Below, piece after piece: positions 44,176 through 53,714 of a stretch of 64,000 nucleotides of DNA. Location: positions 1 through 64,000 of the forward strand of contig CAIQKV010000044.1 of NCBI GenBank assembly GCA_903872505.1, written 5' to 3'. The translations under genes and the position numbers were made by a program. Position 1 is the first letter of the stretch. Every line of letters starts with the position of its first letter. The notes beneath the pieces were generated by a model that was given only the letters and a program-made list of their open reading frames with translations, was not told the origin of the DNA and searched no databases. Origin of the DNA: an uncultured Opitutia bacterium (lineage in GTDB: Bacteria > Verrucomicrobiota > Verrucomicrobiia > Opitutales > Opitutaceae).

Positions 44176-44931
44176 TCAGGCGGGGACGAGCTCGTTCTTG
44201 ACCCAGTCGTAGCCCTTGGCCTCGAGCTCGAGGGCGAGGGACTTGTCCCCGCTCTTCACGATGCGGCCGTCCCACATGACGTGCACGTGGTCGGGCACGA
44301 TGTAGCCGAGGAGGCGCTGGTAATGGGTGATCATGAGCACGCCGAGGTTGGTGCTGCGGAGGGCGTTGACGCCGTCGGCGACGATGCGGAGCGCGTCGAT
44401 GTCGAGCCCGGAGTCGGTCTCGTCCATCAGGGCGAAGGCCGGCTCGAGCATGGCCATCTGGAGGATCTCGCAGCGCTTCTTCTCGCCGCCGGAGAAGCCG
44501 TCGTTGACGGATCGGGAGGTGAATTTGCGGTCGATCTGGAGCAGGTCCATCTTCGAGTACAGCCGCTTGTAGTAGGCGGTGGCGTCGAGCTCCTCGCCCT
44601 CGCCGAGGCGGGCCTGCACGGCGGCGCGGAGGAAGTTGGCGATGGAGACGCCGGGGATTTCGCTCGGGTATTGGAACGCGAGGAAGATGCCGGCGCGGGC
44701 CCGCTCATCGGGATGCATCGCCAGGATGGAGCGCCCGTCCAGCAGCACTTCGCCCGAGGTGATGGTGTAGCTGGGGTGGCCGGCGATGGCCTTGGCGAGG
44801 GTGGACTTGCCCGTGCCGTTGGGCCCCATGAGGGCGTGCACCTCGCCGCGGCGGACGGTGAGCGTGAGCCCCTTGACGATGGGCTTATCGCCGATGGAAA
44901 TGTGGAGATCTTTGATTTCGAGCTGGGACAT
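44176..44931 (-). CDS. sufC: Fe-S cluster assembly ATPase SufC
   Basis: 251 residues. Walker [10 protein letters not shown] (about 36-44), Q-loop [14 protein letters not shown], signature [16 protein letters not shown], Walker [17 protein letters not shown] and H-switch [12 protein letters not shown]. It is the soluble ABC ATPase of the SufBC2D complex. Lies 27 bases after the regulator gene. Confidence 0.97.
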   Translation of the reverse strand: MSQLEIKDLHISIGDKPIVKGLTLTVRRGEVHALMGPNGTGKSTLAKAIAGHPSYTITSGEVLLDGRSILAMHPDERARAGIFLAFQYPSEIPGVSIANFLRAAVQARLGEGEELDATAYYKRLYSKMDLLQIDRKFTSRSVNDGFSGGEKKRCEILQMAMLEPAFALMDETDSGLDIDALRIVADGVNALRSTNLGVLMITHYQRLLGYIVPDHVHVMWDGRIVKSGDKSLALELEAKGYDWVKNELVPA

Positions 44932-44958
44932 GGAGGGAAATTCCGGTTGGCGGGACAG

Positions 44959-45375
44959 TCAGGCGGCGGGCTGGGACTTGCCGCGGAAGGTGACTTCGAC
45001 GGACTTGGCGTCGAAGCCGGGAGGGAGGATGGAGGCGACCTTTTCAAGCAGGTCGGCGGGCAGGTCGATGTCGTGGATCGTGCCGCTCTGCTCGTCATGA
45101 AAATGCGCGTGGGGGCTCAGATTGGGGCAATACCGGGTGGGGCCGCGCTCGAAGTTGACCACCCGGATAAGACCGCACTGCACCAGCGTCTCGAGGCAGT
45201 TGTAGACCGTGGCGAGGGAGATGGACGGCAGGTCGGCACGCACGCGGGCGTAAACCTCGTCGGCCGTGGGGTGATCGCGCTTCTTCATCAGCACGCCGTA
45301 GATGAATTCGCGCTGCGGCGTGGACCGGAGCCCGCTGTCAGCCAGGCGCTGAGCAAGCGCATCGGGGGGATTCAT
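44959..45375 (-). CDS. Fur-family regulator lacking the CxxC zinc motif (Irr-like), suf regulator
   Basis: 138 residues from the ATG at 45375 (MNPPDALAQRLADSGLR); the track start adds 11. A winged helix comes first (RSTPQREFIYGVLMKKRDHPTADEVYARVRADLPSISLATVYNCLETLVQCGLI) and then a short dimer domain with HAHFHDEQSGTIHDID. Ordinary Fur has CxxC after the HxH; here it reads DEQSG, so the structural zinc site is absent, as in Irr of alphaproteobacteria, which senses haem/Fe-S status. It leads the suf operon and has two palindromes upstream, so it most likely autoregulates the operon. PerR- or Mur-like roles are alternatives. Confidence 0.85.
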   Translation of the reverse strand: MNPPDALAQRLADSGLRSTPQREFIYGVLMKKRDHPTADEVYARVRADLPSISLATVYNCLETLVQCGLIRVVNFERGPTRYCPNLSPHAHFHDEQSGTIHDIDLPADLLEKVASILPPGFDAKSVEVTFRGKSQPAA

Positions 45376-45408
45376 GATTACGGAGGGCATCGGTGGAGGA
45401 CCTAACAA

Positions 45409-45425
45409 ATTGGAATGGTTCTAAG
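45409..45425. promoter_or_regulatory. ICE-like operator, promoter-proximal copy
   Basis: ATTGGAA-TGG-TTCTAAG is an imperfect 7-3-7 palindrome matching TTTAGAA-N3-TTCTAAA (the iron control element of Irr) at 11 of 14 arm positions. It sits 33 bases upstream of the regulator start and is spaced 29 bases centre to centre from the next copy. Confidence 0.55.
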
Positions 45426-45437
45426 TAGCAAGTGATA

Positions 45438-45454
45438 TTGAGAACTATTCTTAA
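45438..45454. promoter_or_regulatory. ICE-like operator, distal copy
   Basis: TTGAGAA-CTA-TTCTTAA matches the TTTAGAA-N3-TTCTAAA element at 12 of 14 arm positions. The surrounding 45400-45480 is AT-rich and must hold the suf promoter on the minus strand; I could not fix -35 and -10 boxes. Confidence 0.6.
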
Positions 45455-45484
45455 GATAAACACATAACATTTACCTTAAGCTAC

Positions 45485-46036
45485 TTACCTATTTTTCCAG
45501 CACCAGTGCCACGGTTCATAGGCGATGCCGTGGGCATTCTTTCGCGGGTAGGAGAGGTAAAACCCGAAATCGCTCCCGTGCTGCTTCAACCAGCGGAATT
45601 CCCGGGTTTTCGCGAAATGCACATCGAGTTTCGGGTCGTCGGGCGAGCCGATGTCGAGCGCGCAACCGGTATGGTGCTCGCTGCAGCCGGGCGCGGCCAC
45701 AAGTTGCAGGATCCCGGCGAGAGTCTCGCCGGCGGCGAGTCTCTGCCGGATGATCGCGGCCTGGCGCGCGATGCTGCGATAGCCCGAGAGCGGGAGCAGG
45801 GCGACGCCATCCCGCGCCGCGGTGGCGAACATCCGCCGCCAGGCGGCCGCGGCCCGCGGCGCGAGCCGGACCGGTTTGCCGTCATCCACGGCACGGCCGA
45901 CCGTCACCAACCGCCGGGCCTCGCGCTGCCACGGCAGGTGCCGCCTCGCGCCGTAGTCGGCCGGGATGCCGAGCGCGCGGTGCAGGGAGCGGAGGCGGGT
46001 CCGGTAAGCGGCGGGCATGGCGGCGGAGAATGACAT
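45485..46036 (-). CDS. VanY-like D-alanyl-D-alanine carboxypeptidase (M15B)
   Basis: 183 residues from the ATG at 46036 (MSFSAAMPAAYRTRLR), or 177 from 46018. The M15B zinc site is present: SGYRSIARQAAIIRQR, SEHHTGCALDIG (His and Asp ligands) and the C-terminal EPWHW (catalytic Glu and His). No signal peptide is obvious, so export is uncertain. Members trim the terminal D-Ala of peptidoglycan stems or free peptides. Ends in the suf regulatory gap. Confidence 0.85.
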   Translation of the reverse strand: MSFSAAMPAAYRTRLRSLHRALGIPADYGARRHLPWQREARRLVTVGRAVDDGKPVRLAPRAAAAWRRMFATAARDGVALLPLSGYRSIARQAAIIRQRLAAGETLAGILQLVAAPGCSEHHTGCALDIGSPDDPKLDVHFAKTREFRWLKQHGSDFGFYLSYPRKNAHGIAYEPWHWCWKNR

Positions 46037-46178
46037 TCCGCCGGAGCCGGTCGAGGACTTCGCGCCGGCCGGGCAGATTTTTTCGCACCATCCTAGACAA
46101 AACCCGGCCGATCCGTACGGTTTTGCCCCGGCGGTCATTTCGACCTCTGAGCCTCAACCCCCAAAAATAATAAATGAC

Positions 46179-46619
46179 ATGAGTACCTTCGTTCCCCTGA
46201 TCAGTTCCGGCACCGCCGGCCCGCTCGGCGTGCTGCACCTGCCCCGTTTCTGGCAAAAGGCCTCGCTTGAGGCACGCGGCAAGCTCGACTCCCGCTATCC
46301 CGGCTGCGGCAAGGGCTACGACCAGATGACGCTCGATGCGCTCGGCCTGAACAAGGACGCGACGCTGAAGTTCATCAAAGACAGCCGCCCGACCTACCCG
46401 CAGCTCGAGGCCTGGATCAAGAAGCAGCCCGGCGTGAAACTCGACAAGGCCACCATCGAGAAGCACAACGCGGGCGTCCGCGGCTACAACCACGACGACG
46501 CGACCCGCCAGGGCATCCTCAAGAACAACGGCCTGCCGGACGACGGCTCGGTGAAGGACGCGGTGCGCCTCAACGACCTCGACAGCTGGCAGGAATTCCA
46601 CGCCGACGTGCTGAAGTAA
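46179..46619 (+). CDS. DUF5069 domain protein
   Basis: 146 residues from the ATG at 46179 (MSTFVPLISSGTAGPLG), preceded by an AT-rich leader (AAAAATAATAAATGAC); the track adds 54 antiframe residues. DUF5069 features: GVLHLPRFWQKASLEARGKLDSRYPGCGKGYDQMTLDALGL, and WIKKQPGVKLDKATIEKHNAGVRG. Cytoplasmic, function unknown; common in Verrucomicrobiota. A strong terminator follows. Confidence 0.85.
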   Translation: MSTFVPLISSGTAGPLGVLHLPRFWQKASLEARGKLDSRYPGCGKGYDQMTLDALGLNKDATLKFIKDSRPTYPQLEAWIKKQPGVKLDKATIEKHNAGVRGYNHDDATRQGILKNNGLPDDGSVKDAVRLNDLDSWQEFHADVLK

Positions 46620-46641
46620 GCCCGGCTGCCGCCAAAGATTC

Positions 46642-46678
46642 AAACGCCGCTCCACCGCAAGGTGGACGGCGTTTTTTT
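46642..46678 (+). terminator. Rho-independent terminator after the DUF5069 gene
   Basis: AAACGCCG-c-TCCACC-gcaa-GGTGGA-CGGCGTTTTTTT: a long stem with a single bulged C, a GCAA tetraloop and seven T. It separates this gene from the convergent trxB. Confidence 0.92.
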
Positions 46679-46691
46679 GCAGCCGCGCGGA

Positions 46692-47636
46692 TCACCCGCC
46701 GTGCTCGGCGAGCCAGCGTTCGGCCTCGATCGCGGCGGCGCAGCCCATGCCCGCGGCGGTGATCGCCTGGCGATACACGTGATCCGAGCAATCGCCCGCC
46801 ACGTAGATGCCGGGGATGTTGCTCTGCACCTGCGAACCCGGCGCCGGCTTGAAATAGCCGCCCTCGTCCACCGCGAGCGGTGGCGCGAACGGACCCGTGT
46901 TCGGGACGTGGCCGATGGCGACAAAAATGCCCTTCACGGGCAGCACGGTCTCGGCGTTGGTCTTCACGTTTTTAACCTTCAGGCCGCTGACCGACCCCTC
47001 CTTCACGCCGAGCACCTCGACCGGCACGCTGTCCCAGACGGGGACGATCTTTTCGTGCGTCGTGGCGCGGTCGGCCATGATCTTCGAGGCGCGCAGCGAG
47101 TCGCGGCGGTGAACCAGGTAAACCTTGCTTGCGAAACGCGTGAGAAACAGGGCCTCCTCGGCGGCGCTGTCGCCGCCGCCGATCACGGCGACCTCCATCT
47201 TGCGGTAGAAGGCGCCGTCGCAGGTCGCGCACGTCGTCACGCCCTTGCCGCCGTAAAGTTCCTTCTCCCCCGGGATGCCGGTCATGCGCGGCGAGGCGCC
47301 GGTGGCGATGATGACGGTCTTGGCCAGGATGGTGCGGTCCGCGACGACGAGCTTGCGCGGCATCGCGGTGAAATCGACGGACGTCACCTGCGCCTGCTCG
47401 AAGCGCGTGCCGAAGCGCGTGGCCTGCTCCCGCATGTTCTGCGTCAGCTGGAAGCCGTCCACGCCATGGGGAAAGCCGGGAAAATTCTCGACCTCGCTGG
47501 TCGTGGTCAGCTGGCCGCCGGGCAGCGGTCCCTCGAGCACGAGGGGATTCAGGCTGGCCCGGCCGGTGTAGATGGCGGCGGTGAGGCCCGCGCAGCCCGT
47601 GCCGATGATGACGACGTTTTCGACGGTGGAGGACAT
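46692..47636 (-). CDS. trxB: Thioredoxin reductase
   Basis: 314 residues. FAD site [20 protein letters not shown], redox pair CATC in [20 protein letters not shown] site [17 protein letters not shown] and the C-terminal FAD motif [34 protein letters not shown]. It transfers electrons from NADPH to thioredoxin in the cytoplasm. The initial ATG at 47636 fits the family length. Confidence 0.97.
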   Translation of the reverse strand: MSSTVENVVIIGTGCAGLTAAIYTGRASLNPLVLEGPLPGGQLTTTSEVENFPGFPHGVDGFQLTQNMREQATRFGTRFEQAQVTSVDFTAMPRKLVVADRTILAKTVIIATGASPRMTGIPGEKELYGGKGVTTCATCDGAFYRKMEVAVIGGGDSAAEEALFLTRFASKVYLVHRRDSLRASKIMADRATTHEKIVPVWDSVPVEVLGVKEGSVSGLKVKNVKTNAETVLPVKGIFVAIGHVPNTGPFAPPLAVDEGGYFKPAPGSQVQSNIPGIYVAGDCSDHVYRQAITAAGMGCAAAIEAERWLAEHGG

Positions 47637-47725
47637 GGGAGAGGTGCTGTTGAATACGGAGACACGAATCCCGCCAAGCGCAAATCCGCCGGACGCGGAA
47701 TGTAAGGATTGTTTTACAGGGGAAA

Positions 47726-48925
47726 ATGGAGGAAACAGGGGGTAGTCGCCTGCCCCGTTTTGCCCGTACCCCTCCGGTGAAAAACCTTCCTTCCGACGCC
47801 GAGCTGCCGGCCCTGCACCGGCGGCTGTTCACGATCGACACCCACACCGACACGCCGACGGCGAGCCTGGGGCGCGCGGGCTGGGACTTTGGCGCGCGGC
47901 ACGATGTGGCGACCGACCACTCGCAGTGCGACCTGCCCCGGATGGAGGCCGGCGGGATCGATGCGATGGTGTTCGCCGTCTACAGCACGCAGGCGGCGCG
48001 CACGCTGGCGGGCTATGCCGCGGTGCATGCCGCGGCGCTCGGCGTGCTGGCCCGGACGCGGGAAATCCTGGAGCAAAATGCCGGCCGGTGCGCGCTCGCG
48101 CTGACGGCGGCCGACGGCCCCCGGCTTAAGGCCGAGGGCCGGCGCGCGATCTACCTCAGCATCGAGAATGGCTATTCGTTGGGCCGTGACCCCGGGAACG
48201 TGGGGGTCTTCCACGGCCTCGGCGTGCGGATGCTCGGGCTCACGCACATGCTGAACAACGACCTCGCCGATTCCTCCACCGACCCGCGCGGGCCGGAGTG
48301 GAACGGGCTGAGCCCCCTCGGCCGCGAGGTGGTCGCCGAGTGCAACCGGCTCGGGATCGTGGTCGACACCTCGCACGCCTCGGACCAGGCGCTGCGGGAC
48401 CTGCTCGCGCAGTCCGAGCTGCCGGTGATCCTGTCCCATTCCGGCTGCCGGGCGGTGTGCGACCATCCGCGCAACATCGGCGACGACCTGTTGCGCGCGC
48501 TGGCGGCGCAGGGCGGCGTCATCCAGATCAACGCCCTGCCCATCGCCGTCGTGCCCACCCCGGAGGACGGCCGCACGGGGGCGCTGTCGGACATGCTGAT
48601 GCAACTCAAGGACGCGGTGCTGACGCCCGAGGTGCTGGCGGCGGCTGGCCGGGAGTGGCATCGGATCGAGGGGGCTTACCCGAACCCGCGCGCGACGCTC
48701 GACGACTATGTGAAGCACATCGAGCACGCCGTGCAGGTGGCGGGCATCGACCATGTCGGCGTGGGCTGCGACTTTGACGGCGGGGGCGGGGTGACGGGAC
48801 TGAACGACGTCAGCGAGTATCCGAACCTCACGGCGGCGCTGCGGGCGCGCGGATGGAACGAGGCCGACCTCGCGAAGTTCTGGGGCGGCAACGCCCTGCG
48901 GGTCCTGGGCGCCACCCGGGCCTAG
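47726..48925 (+). CDS. Membrane dipeptidase-like zinc peptidase (M19)
   Basis: 399 residues from the ATG at 47726; a GTG at 47777 ([11 protein letters not shown]) is an equally good start because the first 17 residues look non-conserved. M19 motifs: [10 protein letters not shown] (metal HxD), [10 protein letters not shown] (bridging Glu), [65 protein letters not shown] and [13 protein letters not shown]. It hydrolyses dipeptides. No signal is seen. Its stop overlaps the convergent esterase stop by four bases. Confidence 0.93.
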   Translation: MEETGGSRLPRFARTPPVKNLPSDAELPALHRRLFTIDTHTDTPTASLGRAGWDFGARHDVATDHSQCDLPRMEAGGIDAMVFAVYSTQAARTLAGYAAVHAAALGVLARTREILEQNAGRCALALTAADGPRLKAEGRRAIYLSIENGYSLGRDPGNVGVFHGLGVRMLGLTHMLNNDLADSSTDPRGPEWNGLSPLGREVVAECNRLGIVVDTSHASDQALRDLLAQSELPVILSHSGCRAVCDHPRNIGDDLLRALAAQGGVIQINALPIAVVPTPEDGRTGALSDMLMQLKDAVLTPEVLAAAGREWHRIEGAYPNPRATLDDYVKHIEHAVQVAGIDHVGVGCDFDGGGGVTGLNDVSEYPNLTAALRARGWNEADLAKFWGGNALRVLGATRA

Positions 48926-49911
48926 TTTTTCCGGGCGGTGCTTTCGGTGATGACGGCCGTGACCGTCTCGAAGGGCCGGGGCACGGGCTTGAGCCAGCGG
49001 GAAAAGAACTCGTCCACCATGGCGTTGATCTCGGGGGCGACGAAGGCCGGGCCGGTGTGGCCGGCCCCGTGAATGAGGTGCAGGTGCACCGGAATCCGCT
49101 GCTTCGCGAGCGCGTCGTAGAGCAGCCGACTCTGCGCGGGCGGCACCACGGTGTCCGCGGTGCCATGCACGAGCAGGAAGGGCGGCTCATCCCCCTTCAG
49201 GTGCGTCACGGGGTTGGCCTGCTCGGCCTGCTGGAGTTGGACCCGAGGATTTCCGCCGAGCAGTTTTTCAATCTCTTCGGCCAGCGGCGTCCGAGACCCC
49301 TGCGCGGTTTCATGCAGCCGGGCCAGGTCGATCGGCCCGAAAAAAACGCCCACGGCCTGCACGCCGCTGGGCGCGCCCATGTGCCCGAGGCTGTCGAACA
49401 GGTGGTTGGAGCCCGTCGTCCCGAGCAGGGCCGCGAGGTGACCGCCGGACGACACGCCCACGGCGCCGATGTGGGCGGCGTCGAGCCGGTAGCGGACGGC
49501 GCTGTCGCGCAGCCAGCGCACGGCCGACTTGCAGTCCTCGAGTTGGGCCGGGAACGGGGCCGCGCTGCTCGGCCGGAAGTTGGGGCAGGCCACGGCGTAG
49601 CCCCGCGCGACCATACGGAATGCGAACCCGCGGCCGTCGACCTTGCTGCCCTTCTCCCAGCCGCCGCCGTGGAGAAACACGATGAGCGGGATCGGCTTTG
49701 CCGGGATCGGGAAGGGCAGGTAGAGGTCCAGCCGATGCTGCGGACCGCCCTGGTCCTCATAGGCAAGGTCGGGGAAAATGCGGACGCCGGGCGGGGTCGG
49801 CAGGTTCAGCGGCGTATCGGCCCCGAACTCCTGCGCGCGGACCGGCCGCGCGGTCAGGGCCGCGGCGAGGGCGAGCAGGGCGAGCCGGCGGAGGGCGGGG
49901 AAGGGTTTCAC
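48922..49911 (-). CDS. Secreted alpha/beta-hydrolase (BD-FAE-like esterase)
   Basis: 329 residues from a GTG at 49911; MKPFPALRRLALLALAAALTARPVRA is a Sec signal. Oxyanion HGGGWEKGS, nucleophile Ser in GVSSGGHLAALL, catalytic Asp in LLVHGTADTVVP and His in LIHGAGHTGP. Likely acts on acyl or feruloyl-type esters outside the cytoplasm. The GTGA overlap with the helicase stop implies translational coupling, an odd pairing for a secreted esterase. Confidence 0.88.
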   Translation of the reverse strand: MKPFPALRRLALLALAAALTARPVRAQEFGADTPLNLPTPPGVRIFPDLAYEDQGGPQHRLDLYLPFPIPAKPIPLIVFLHGGGWEKGSKVDGRGFAFRMVARGYAVACPNFRPSSAAPFPAQLEDCKSAVRWLRDSAVRYRLDAAHIGAVGVSSGGHLAALLGTTGSNHLFDSLGHMGAPSGVQAVGVFFGPIDLARLHETAQGSRTPLAEEIEKLLGGNPRVQLQQAEQANPVTHLKGDEPPFLLVHGTADTVVPPAQSRLLYDALAKQRIPVHLHLIHGAGHTGPAFVAPEINAMVDEFFSRWLKPVPRPFETVTAVITESTARKN

Positions 49912-51917
49912 CAGGCGTAGGTGCGCTTGATCTTGAGCGGCTCGTAGAGGTCGGTCGGGAGCTCGAGAATGAAACGGCTGGGCGTGAGCATCATCCCGCC
50001 GGGGCCGGCGCGCGAGGCGATTTTGGGATAGCTGAGGTAGAGCTCGTTGCGCGCGCGGGTGACGGCGACGTAGAACAGCCGGCGTTCCTCCTCGACGTCG
50101 CCGGCCTCGATGGAGCGGCGGCCGGGAAACTGGCCGTCGGCGAGCCCGATGAGGAAGACGACGTCGTATTCGAGGCCCTTCGCCTGGTGCACCGTGGTGA
50201 GCTTGATGGCCTCGGCGTCAGGATCGACCTGGCGGTCGCTGGTCTCGGAGTTGAGCAGCATGATCTGCGCGAGGAAATCCTGCATCTCCTCGAAGCGGCT
50301 GGCGAAGCCCACCAGCGCCTTCAACTCGTCGAGCCGGTCCACGTAGTCGGCGTACGCGCCCTTCAGGTAGTCGCCGTACCAGCCCTCGATCGCGGTCTCG
50401 ACCGCCTCGCTCGGCTTGCCGTCGCGCATCGTGTCCGCCACCTGCCGGAGCGAGTCGCAGAAATTCTGCCAGTCGTCGCGCGCGTCCTTCGCGACCTTGC
50501 TCTTCACGTCGTCGCTCGGGAGCACGTCGAGGAAATCCTTGTGCAGCAGCCGGGCGTGGTCGTGGGCGGCGGCGTAGATCTTCTGCGCGCCCTTCTCGCC
50601 GATCTTCGGCAGCAGCACGGCGACGCGCTGCCACGCCTGGGCGTCGGCCGGGTTGTAGACGAAGCGCAGCAGCGCGACGGCGTCGCGGATGTGCTGGCGT
50701 TCGAAGAATTTCACGCCGCTGGTGATGTGGTAGGGCACGCCGGCGCGGGAGAGCACGAGCTGCACCTCGAGCGCGAGGAAGTGCGAGCGGTAGAGCACGG
50801 CGATCGAGCTCATCGACACGCCCTCGTCCTCGACCAGCGCGCGGATGCGCTTGAGGATGAACTCGGCCTGCTCGGTGTCGTCCATCACCTGCACGAGGTA
50901 CGGCTTCTGGGCGTGGCCGCGCGCGGCGCGGAGCTCCTTGTCGAAGTGGTGGCCCTTCGGCTGCGCGAGCAGGACGCCGTTGGCGAGGGCGAGGATCTCG
51001 GGCGTCGAGCGGTAGTTCGTCTCGATCCGGTGGATGACGGTTCCCGGGTGCCGGTTGGGGAACGTCATGATGTTTTCAAAATCCGCCCCGCGCCACGAGT
51101 AGATGCACTGCGCGTCGTCGCCCACGGCCATGATGCAATGGTGCGCGGCGAGCCGGTCCACGATCTGCGCCTGGATGGTGTTGGTGTCCTGGTACTCGTC
51201 GACCAGCACGTGGCGGAACCGGTGCGAGAAATACTCTGCGACCTCGGGCGCCTTGGTCAGGAGCTCGAGCCAGAGCTCGAGCAGGTCGTCGTAGTCCACG
51301 ACGTTCTGCTTGCGCTTCCGGGCCGTGTAGGCGGCGGCGAAGGCGGGGAAACGGTGGCTGATCTCGGCGTACTGCGGGAAGTTGTGCGCGACGGTGTCGT
51401 CGAGGGAGCGCTGGGTGTTGCGGGCGAGGGAGAGGACGTTGAAGAGCGGGCCGGGCCGGGGGTTGGTCTTGTCCTTGAAGAACACCTTGTCCTCGGCCTC
51501 GACGGTCTGCTTGAGGAGCGACTCCGACTCGTCGGCGTCGAGGATGGTGAAGTTGCGGGGCAGGCCGACGGCCTCGCCGTAGATCCGGAGCGCGCGGTGG
51601 CCGAGCGAGTGGAACGTGCCGCCCCAGAACCGGGCCGGCTCGATGCCGGTGAGGTCCTGCACGCGGTGGAGCATCTCCTTCGCGGCCTTGTTGGTGAAGG
51701 TGAGGAGGAGGATCTCGCCGGGCTTCGCGCCCTGGGAAAGCAGGTAGGCGACGCGGTAGGTGAGGGTGCGGGTCTTGCCCGAGCCGGCGCCGGCGAGGAC
51801 GAGCAGCGGGCCGGGCGGGGCGGTGACGGCGGCATATTGCTCGTCGTTGAGCTGCGCGCGAAAATCGATCGGCGGAATGCCGTCGGGCGGGCGCGGGGCG
51901 TCGAGGGAGAGCTCCAT
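49908..51917 (-). CDS. UvrD/Rep/PcrA-family DNA helicase
   Basis: 669 residues from the ATG at 51917 (MELSLDAPRPPDG); the 990-residue track ORF is an antisense extension through the DUF4139 gene. SF1A motifs: Q-motif LNDEQYAAVTA, Walker A AGAGSGKTRTL, Ia FTNKAAKEML, II VDEYQDTN, III AVGDDAQCIYSWRGAD, IV TNYRSTPEIL, V TVHQAKGLEYDVVF, VI RRLFYVAVTRAR. ATP-driven 3'-5' unwinding in repair or replication. Slightly shorter than UvrD (about 720), with a truncated C-terminal tail. Confidence 0.93.
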   Translation of the reverse strand: MELSLDAPRPPDGIPPIDFRAQLNDEQYAAVTAPPGPLLVLAGAGSGKTRTLTYRVAYLLSQGAKPGEILLLTFTNKAAKEMLHRVQDLTGIEPARFWGGTFHSLGHRALRIYGEAVGLPRNFTILDADESESLLKQTVEAEDKVFFKDKTNPRPGPLFNVLSLARNTQRSLDDTVAHNFPQYAEISHRFPAFAAAYTARKRKQNVVDYDDLLELWLELLTKAPEVAEYFSHRFRHVLVDEYQDTNTIQAQIVDRLAAHHCIMAVGDDAQCIYSWRGADFENIMTFPNRHPGTVIHRIETNYRSTPEILALANGVLLAQPKGHHFDKELRAARGHAQKPYLVQVMDDTEQAEFILKRIRALVEDEGVSMSSIAVLYRSHFLALEVQLVLSRAGVPYHITSGVKFFERQHIRDAVALLRFVYNPADAQAWQRVAVLLPKIGEKGAQKIYAAAHDHARLLHKDFLDVLPSDDVKSKVAKDARDDWQNFCDSLRQVADTMRDGKPSEAVETAIEGWYGDYLKGAYADYVDRLDELKALVGFASRFEEMQDFLAQIMLLNSETSDRQVDPDAEAIKLTTVHQAKGLEYDVVFLIGLADGQFPGRRSIEAGDVEEERRLFYVAVTRARNELYLSYPKIASRAGPGGMMLTPSRFILELPTDLYEPLKIKRTYAW

Positions 51918-52019
51918 GAGTCGCCCCACGCTCGTGCAAAGCGGCGGGGGCGCAAAGAGAAAATTCCCGGCTAAGAAAACCGCGGCCCGCGCGTCTGTGG
52001 GGTGAATCCGAATCCCCTG

Positions 52020-53528
52020 ATGAAAACGACCCTGCTCTCCCTCCTCGGTGCCGGCGCTGCCGTGCTGACCGCGTCCGCCCAGCCGGCCCTGACGATCTAC
52101 AACCAGAATTTCGCGGTCGTGCGCGAGCACGTGCCGCTCGACCTCCGCGCCGGCGTCAACTCCGTGGTTTTCAGCGGCGCGACGGTGCACCTCGAGCCCG
52201 ACTCGGTGGTGCTGCGCGACCCCACGGGCAAGGTGTCGCTCCGGGTGCTGGAGCAGAACTACCGGTCCGACACGATCTCGCCCGGCCTGCTGCTCTCGCT
52301 CTACGAGGGCAAGACGCTGGACTTCCTGACCCGCGACGGGAGCGGCAAGGAGATCCTGGTGAAGGGCCGGGTCATCCGCAGCGGCTACGTGCCGAATTTC
52401 ACCGGCGCGCAGCTCTACGGGAACAACTTCTACCAGCAGCAGGCGATGATGCAGCAGGCCGCCGGCACGCCGATCATCGAGGTGGACGGCAAGCTGCGCT
52501 TCTCCCTGCCCGGCGAGCCGCAGTTCCCGGCGCTGACCGACGACGCCATCCTCAAGCCGCAGCTGGTGTGGCAACTGGCGAGCGACCAGCCGGCGAAATT
52601 CGACGCCGAGCTGAGCTACGTCACCGGCGGGATGCGCTGGGAGGCGTCCTACAATCTGATCGCGCCCGAGCAGGGTGACACGATGGACATCATCGGCTGG
52701 GTGACGATCGACAACCAGAGCGGCAAACAGTTCGACAATGCCACGCTCAAGCTGCTGGCCGGCGATGTGAGCAAGCTGCAGCCGGAGGAATCGGGGCGCG
52801 TCTATGGTCTGGCGATGAAGGCGGCGCGCAGCGAGATGGACCAGGTCAGCGTGACCGAGAAGGCCTTCGACGAGTTTCACCTCTATTCACTCGCCCGGCC
52901 GACCACGCTGCGCAACCGGGAGACCAAGCAGGTGGAGTTCATCCGCGCGACGGGCGTGAAGGCGAAGACGCTCTACATCTACAACGGGATCGCGATCGGC
53001 CAACAGTACCGCGGCTGGAACATGGAGAACATCCGCAACAACCGCGACTACGGCACGCAGTCGAATCCCAAGGTCTGGGTGATGCGGGAGTTCGTGAACA
53101 GCGAGGCGAACGGGCTCGGCCAGCCGTTGCCGAAGGGGCGCACGCGGTTCTACCGGCGCGACGATGCGGACGGCCGCCTGGAATTCACGGGCGAGAACAC
53201 CATCGACCACACCCCGAAGAACGAGACCGTGCGCATCTACACGGGCGACGCCTTCGACCTCGTGGGGGAGCGCACCCGCACCGACTTCGTGCTCAGCAAC
53301 CGCAACGACTCGGTGGAGGAGACGTTTTCGATCAAGCTCCGCAACCGGAAGTCGGAGGCGGTCGAGGTGCGCGTGGCCGAGCGGCTCTACCGCTGGGTGA
53401 ACTGGGAGATCGTGCAGCAGTCGCACGATTTCACGAAGACCGATGCGCAGAACATCGAGTTCCACGTGAAGGTGCCCGCTGACGGCGAGACCGTCGTGAC
53501 CTACCGCGTGCGCTACAACTGGCAGTGA
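52020..53528 (+). CDS. DUF4139 domain protein, secreted
   Basis: 502 residues from the ATG at 52020 (MKTTLLSLLGAGAAVLTASAQ, Sec signal); the track begins at a GTG 18 bases earlier. DUF4139 features: ALTIYNQNFAVVREHVPLDLRAGVNSVVFSGATVHLEPDSVVLRD at the N-terminus, WEASYNLIAPEQGDTMDIIGWVTIDNQSGKQFDNATLKLLAGD in the middle, and beta-rich LPKGRTRFYRRDDADGRLEFTGENTIDHTPKNE after. Envelope-associated, function unknown. Divergent from the helicase; repeats follow it. Confidence 0.88.
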   Translation: MKTTLLSLLGAGAAVLTASAQPALTIYNQNFAVVREHVPLDLRAGVNSVVFSGATVHLEPDSVVLRDPTGKVSLRVLEQNYRSDTISPGLLLSLYEGKTLDFLTRDGSGKEILVKGRVIRSGYVPNFTGAQLYGNNFYQQQAMMQQAAGTPIIEVDGKLRFSLPGEPQFPALTDDAILKPQLVWQLASDQPAKFDAELSYVTGGMRWEASYNLIAPEQGDTMDIIGWVTIDNQSGKQFDNATLKLLAGDVSKLQPEESGRVYGLAMKAARSEMDQVSVTEKAFDEFHLYSLARPTTLRNRETKQVEFIRATGVKAKTLYIYNGIAIGQQYRGWNMENIRNNRDYGTQSNPKVWVMREFVNSEANGLGQPLPKGRTRFYRRDDADGRLEFTGENTIDHTPKNETVRIYTGDAFDLVGERTRTDFVLSNRNDSVEETFSIKLRNRKSEAVEVRVAERLYRWVNWEIVQQSHDFTKTDAQNIEFHVKVPADGETVVTYRVRYNWQ

Positions 53529-53537
53529 GGTTGAACG

Positions 53538-53560
53538 TGGCACGGGTGTCCCCACCCGTG
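53538..53560 (+). repeat. GGCACGGGT hairpin repeat, third copy
   Basis: GGCACGGGTGTCCCCACCC, arms CACGGGT/ACCCGTG. Same family as the inverted pair at 16889-16948. Confidence 0.7.
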
Positions 53561-53618
53561 GATTTAGTTCTAATTCGAAGGTCGCGAGCATGCCGAGGGG
53601 CTCGCTCGTGCTGCCTTT

Positions 53619-53674
53619 GTAGCCACGAGCGTGAGCGAGTGGAGGTTCGACCACTCGCTCACGCTCGTAGCTAC
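53619..53674. repeat. 56-bp GTAGC...GCTAC palindrome, copy 1
   Basis: GTAGCCACGAGCGTGAGCGAG (first part) is answered by CTCGCTCACGCTCGTAGCTAC around a small loop. Arms of about 24 bp, GTAG at both ends. Near-identical to the 56-bp copy at 56453-56508. A shorter degenerate palindrome (GCGAGCATGCCGAGGGGCTCGC) lies directly before it. Confidence 0.82.
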
Positions 53675-53691
53675 CGGATCAATACCGGCAA

Positions 53692-53714
53692 GCGCCTGAA
53701 AGCAGGCGGCCTAC
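53692..53714 (-). repeat. GTAGG-headed hairpin
   Basis: Reverse complement reads GTAGGCCGCCTG-cttt-CAGGCGC, again with a GTAG head. Together with its neighbours it fills the 231-base gap between the DUF4139 gene and proB, which carries no gene. Confidence 0.6.

Noticed and set aside
49908-52880. 990-residue minus-strand ORF
   Set aside because: The helicase starts at 51917; the added 321 residues are antisense to the DUF4139 gene.
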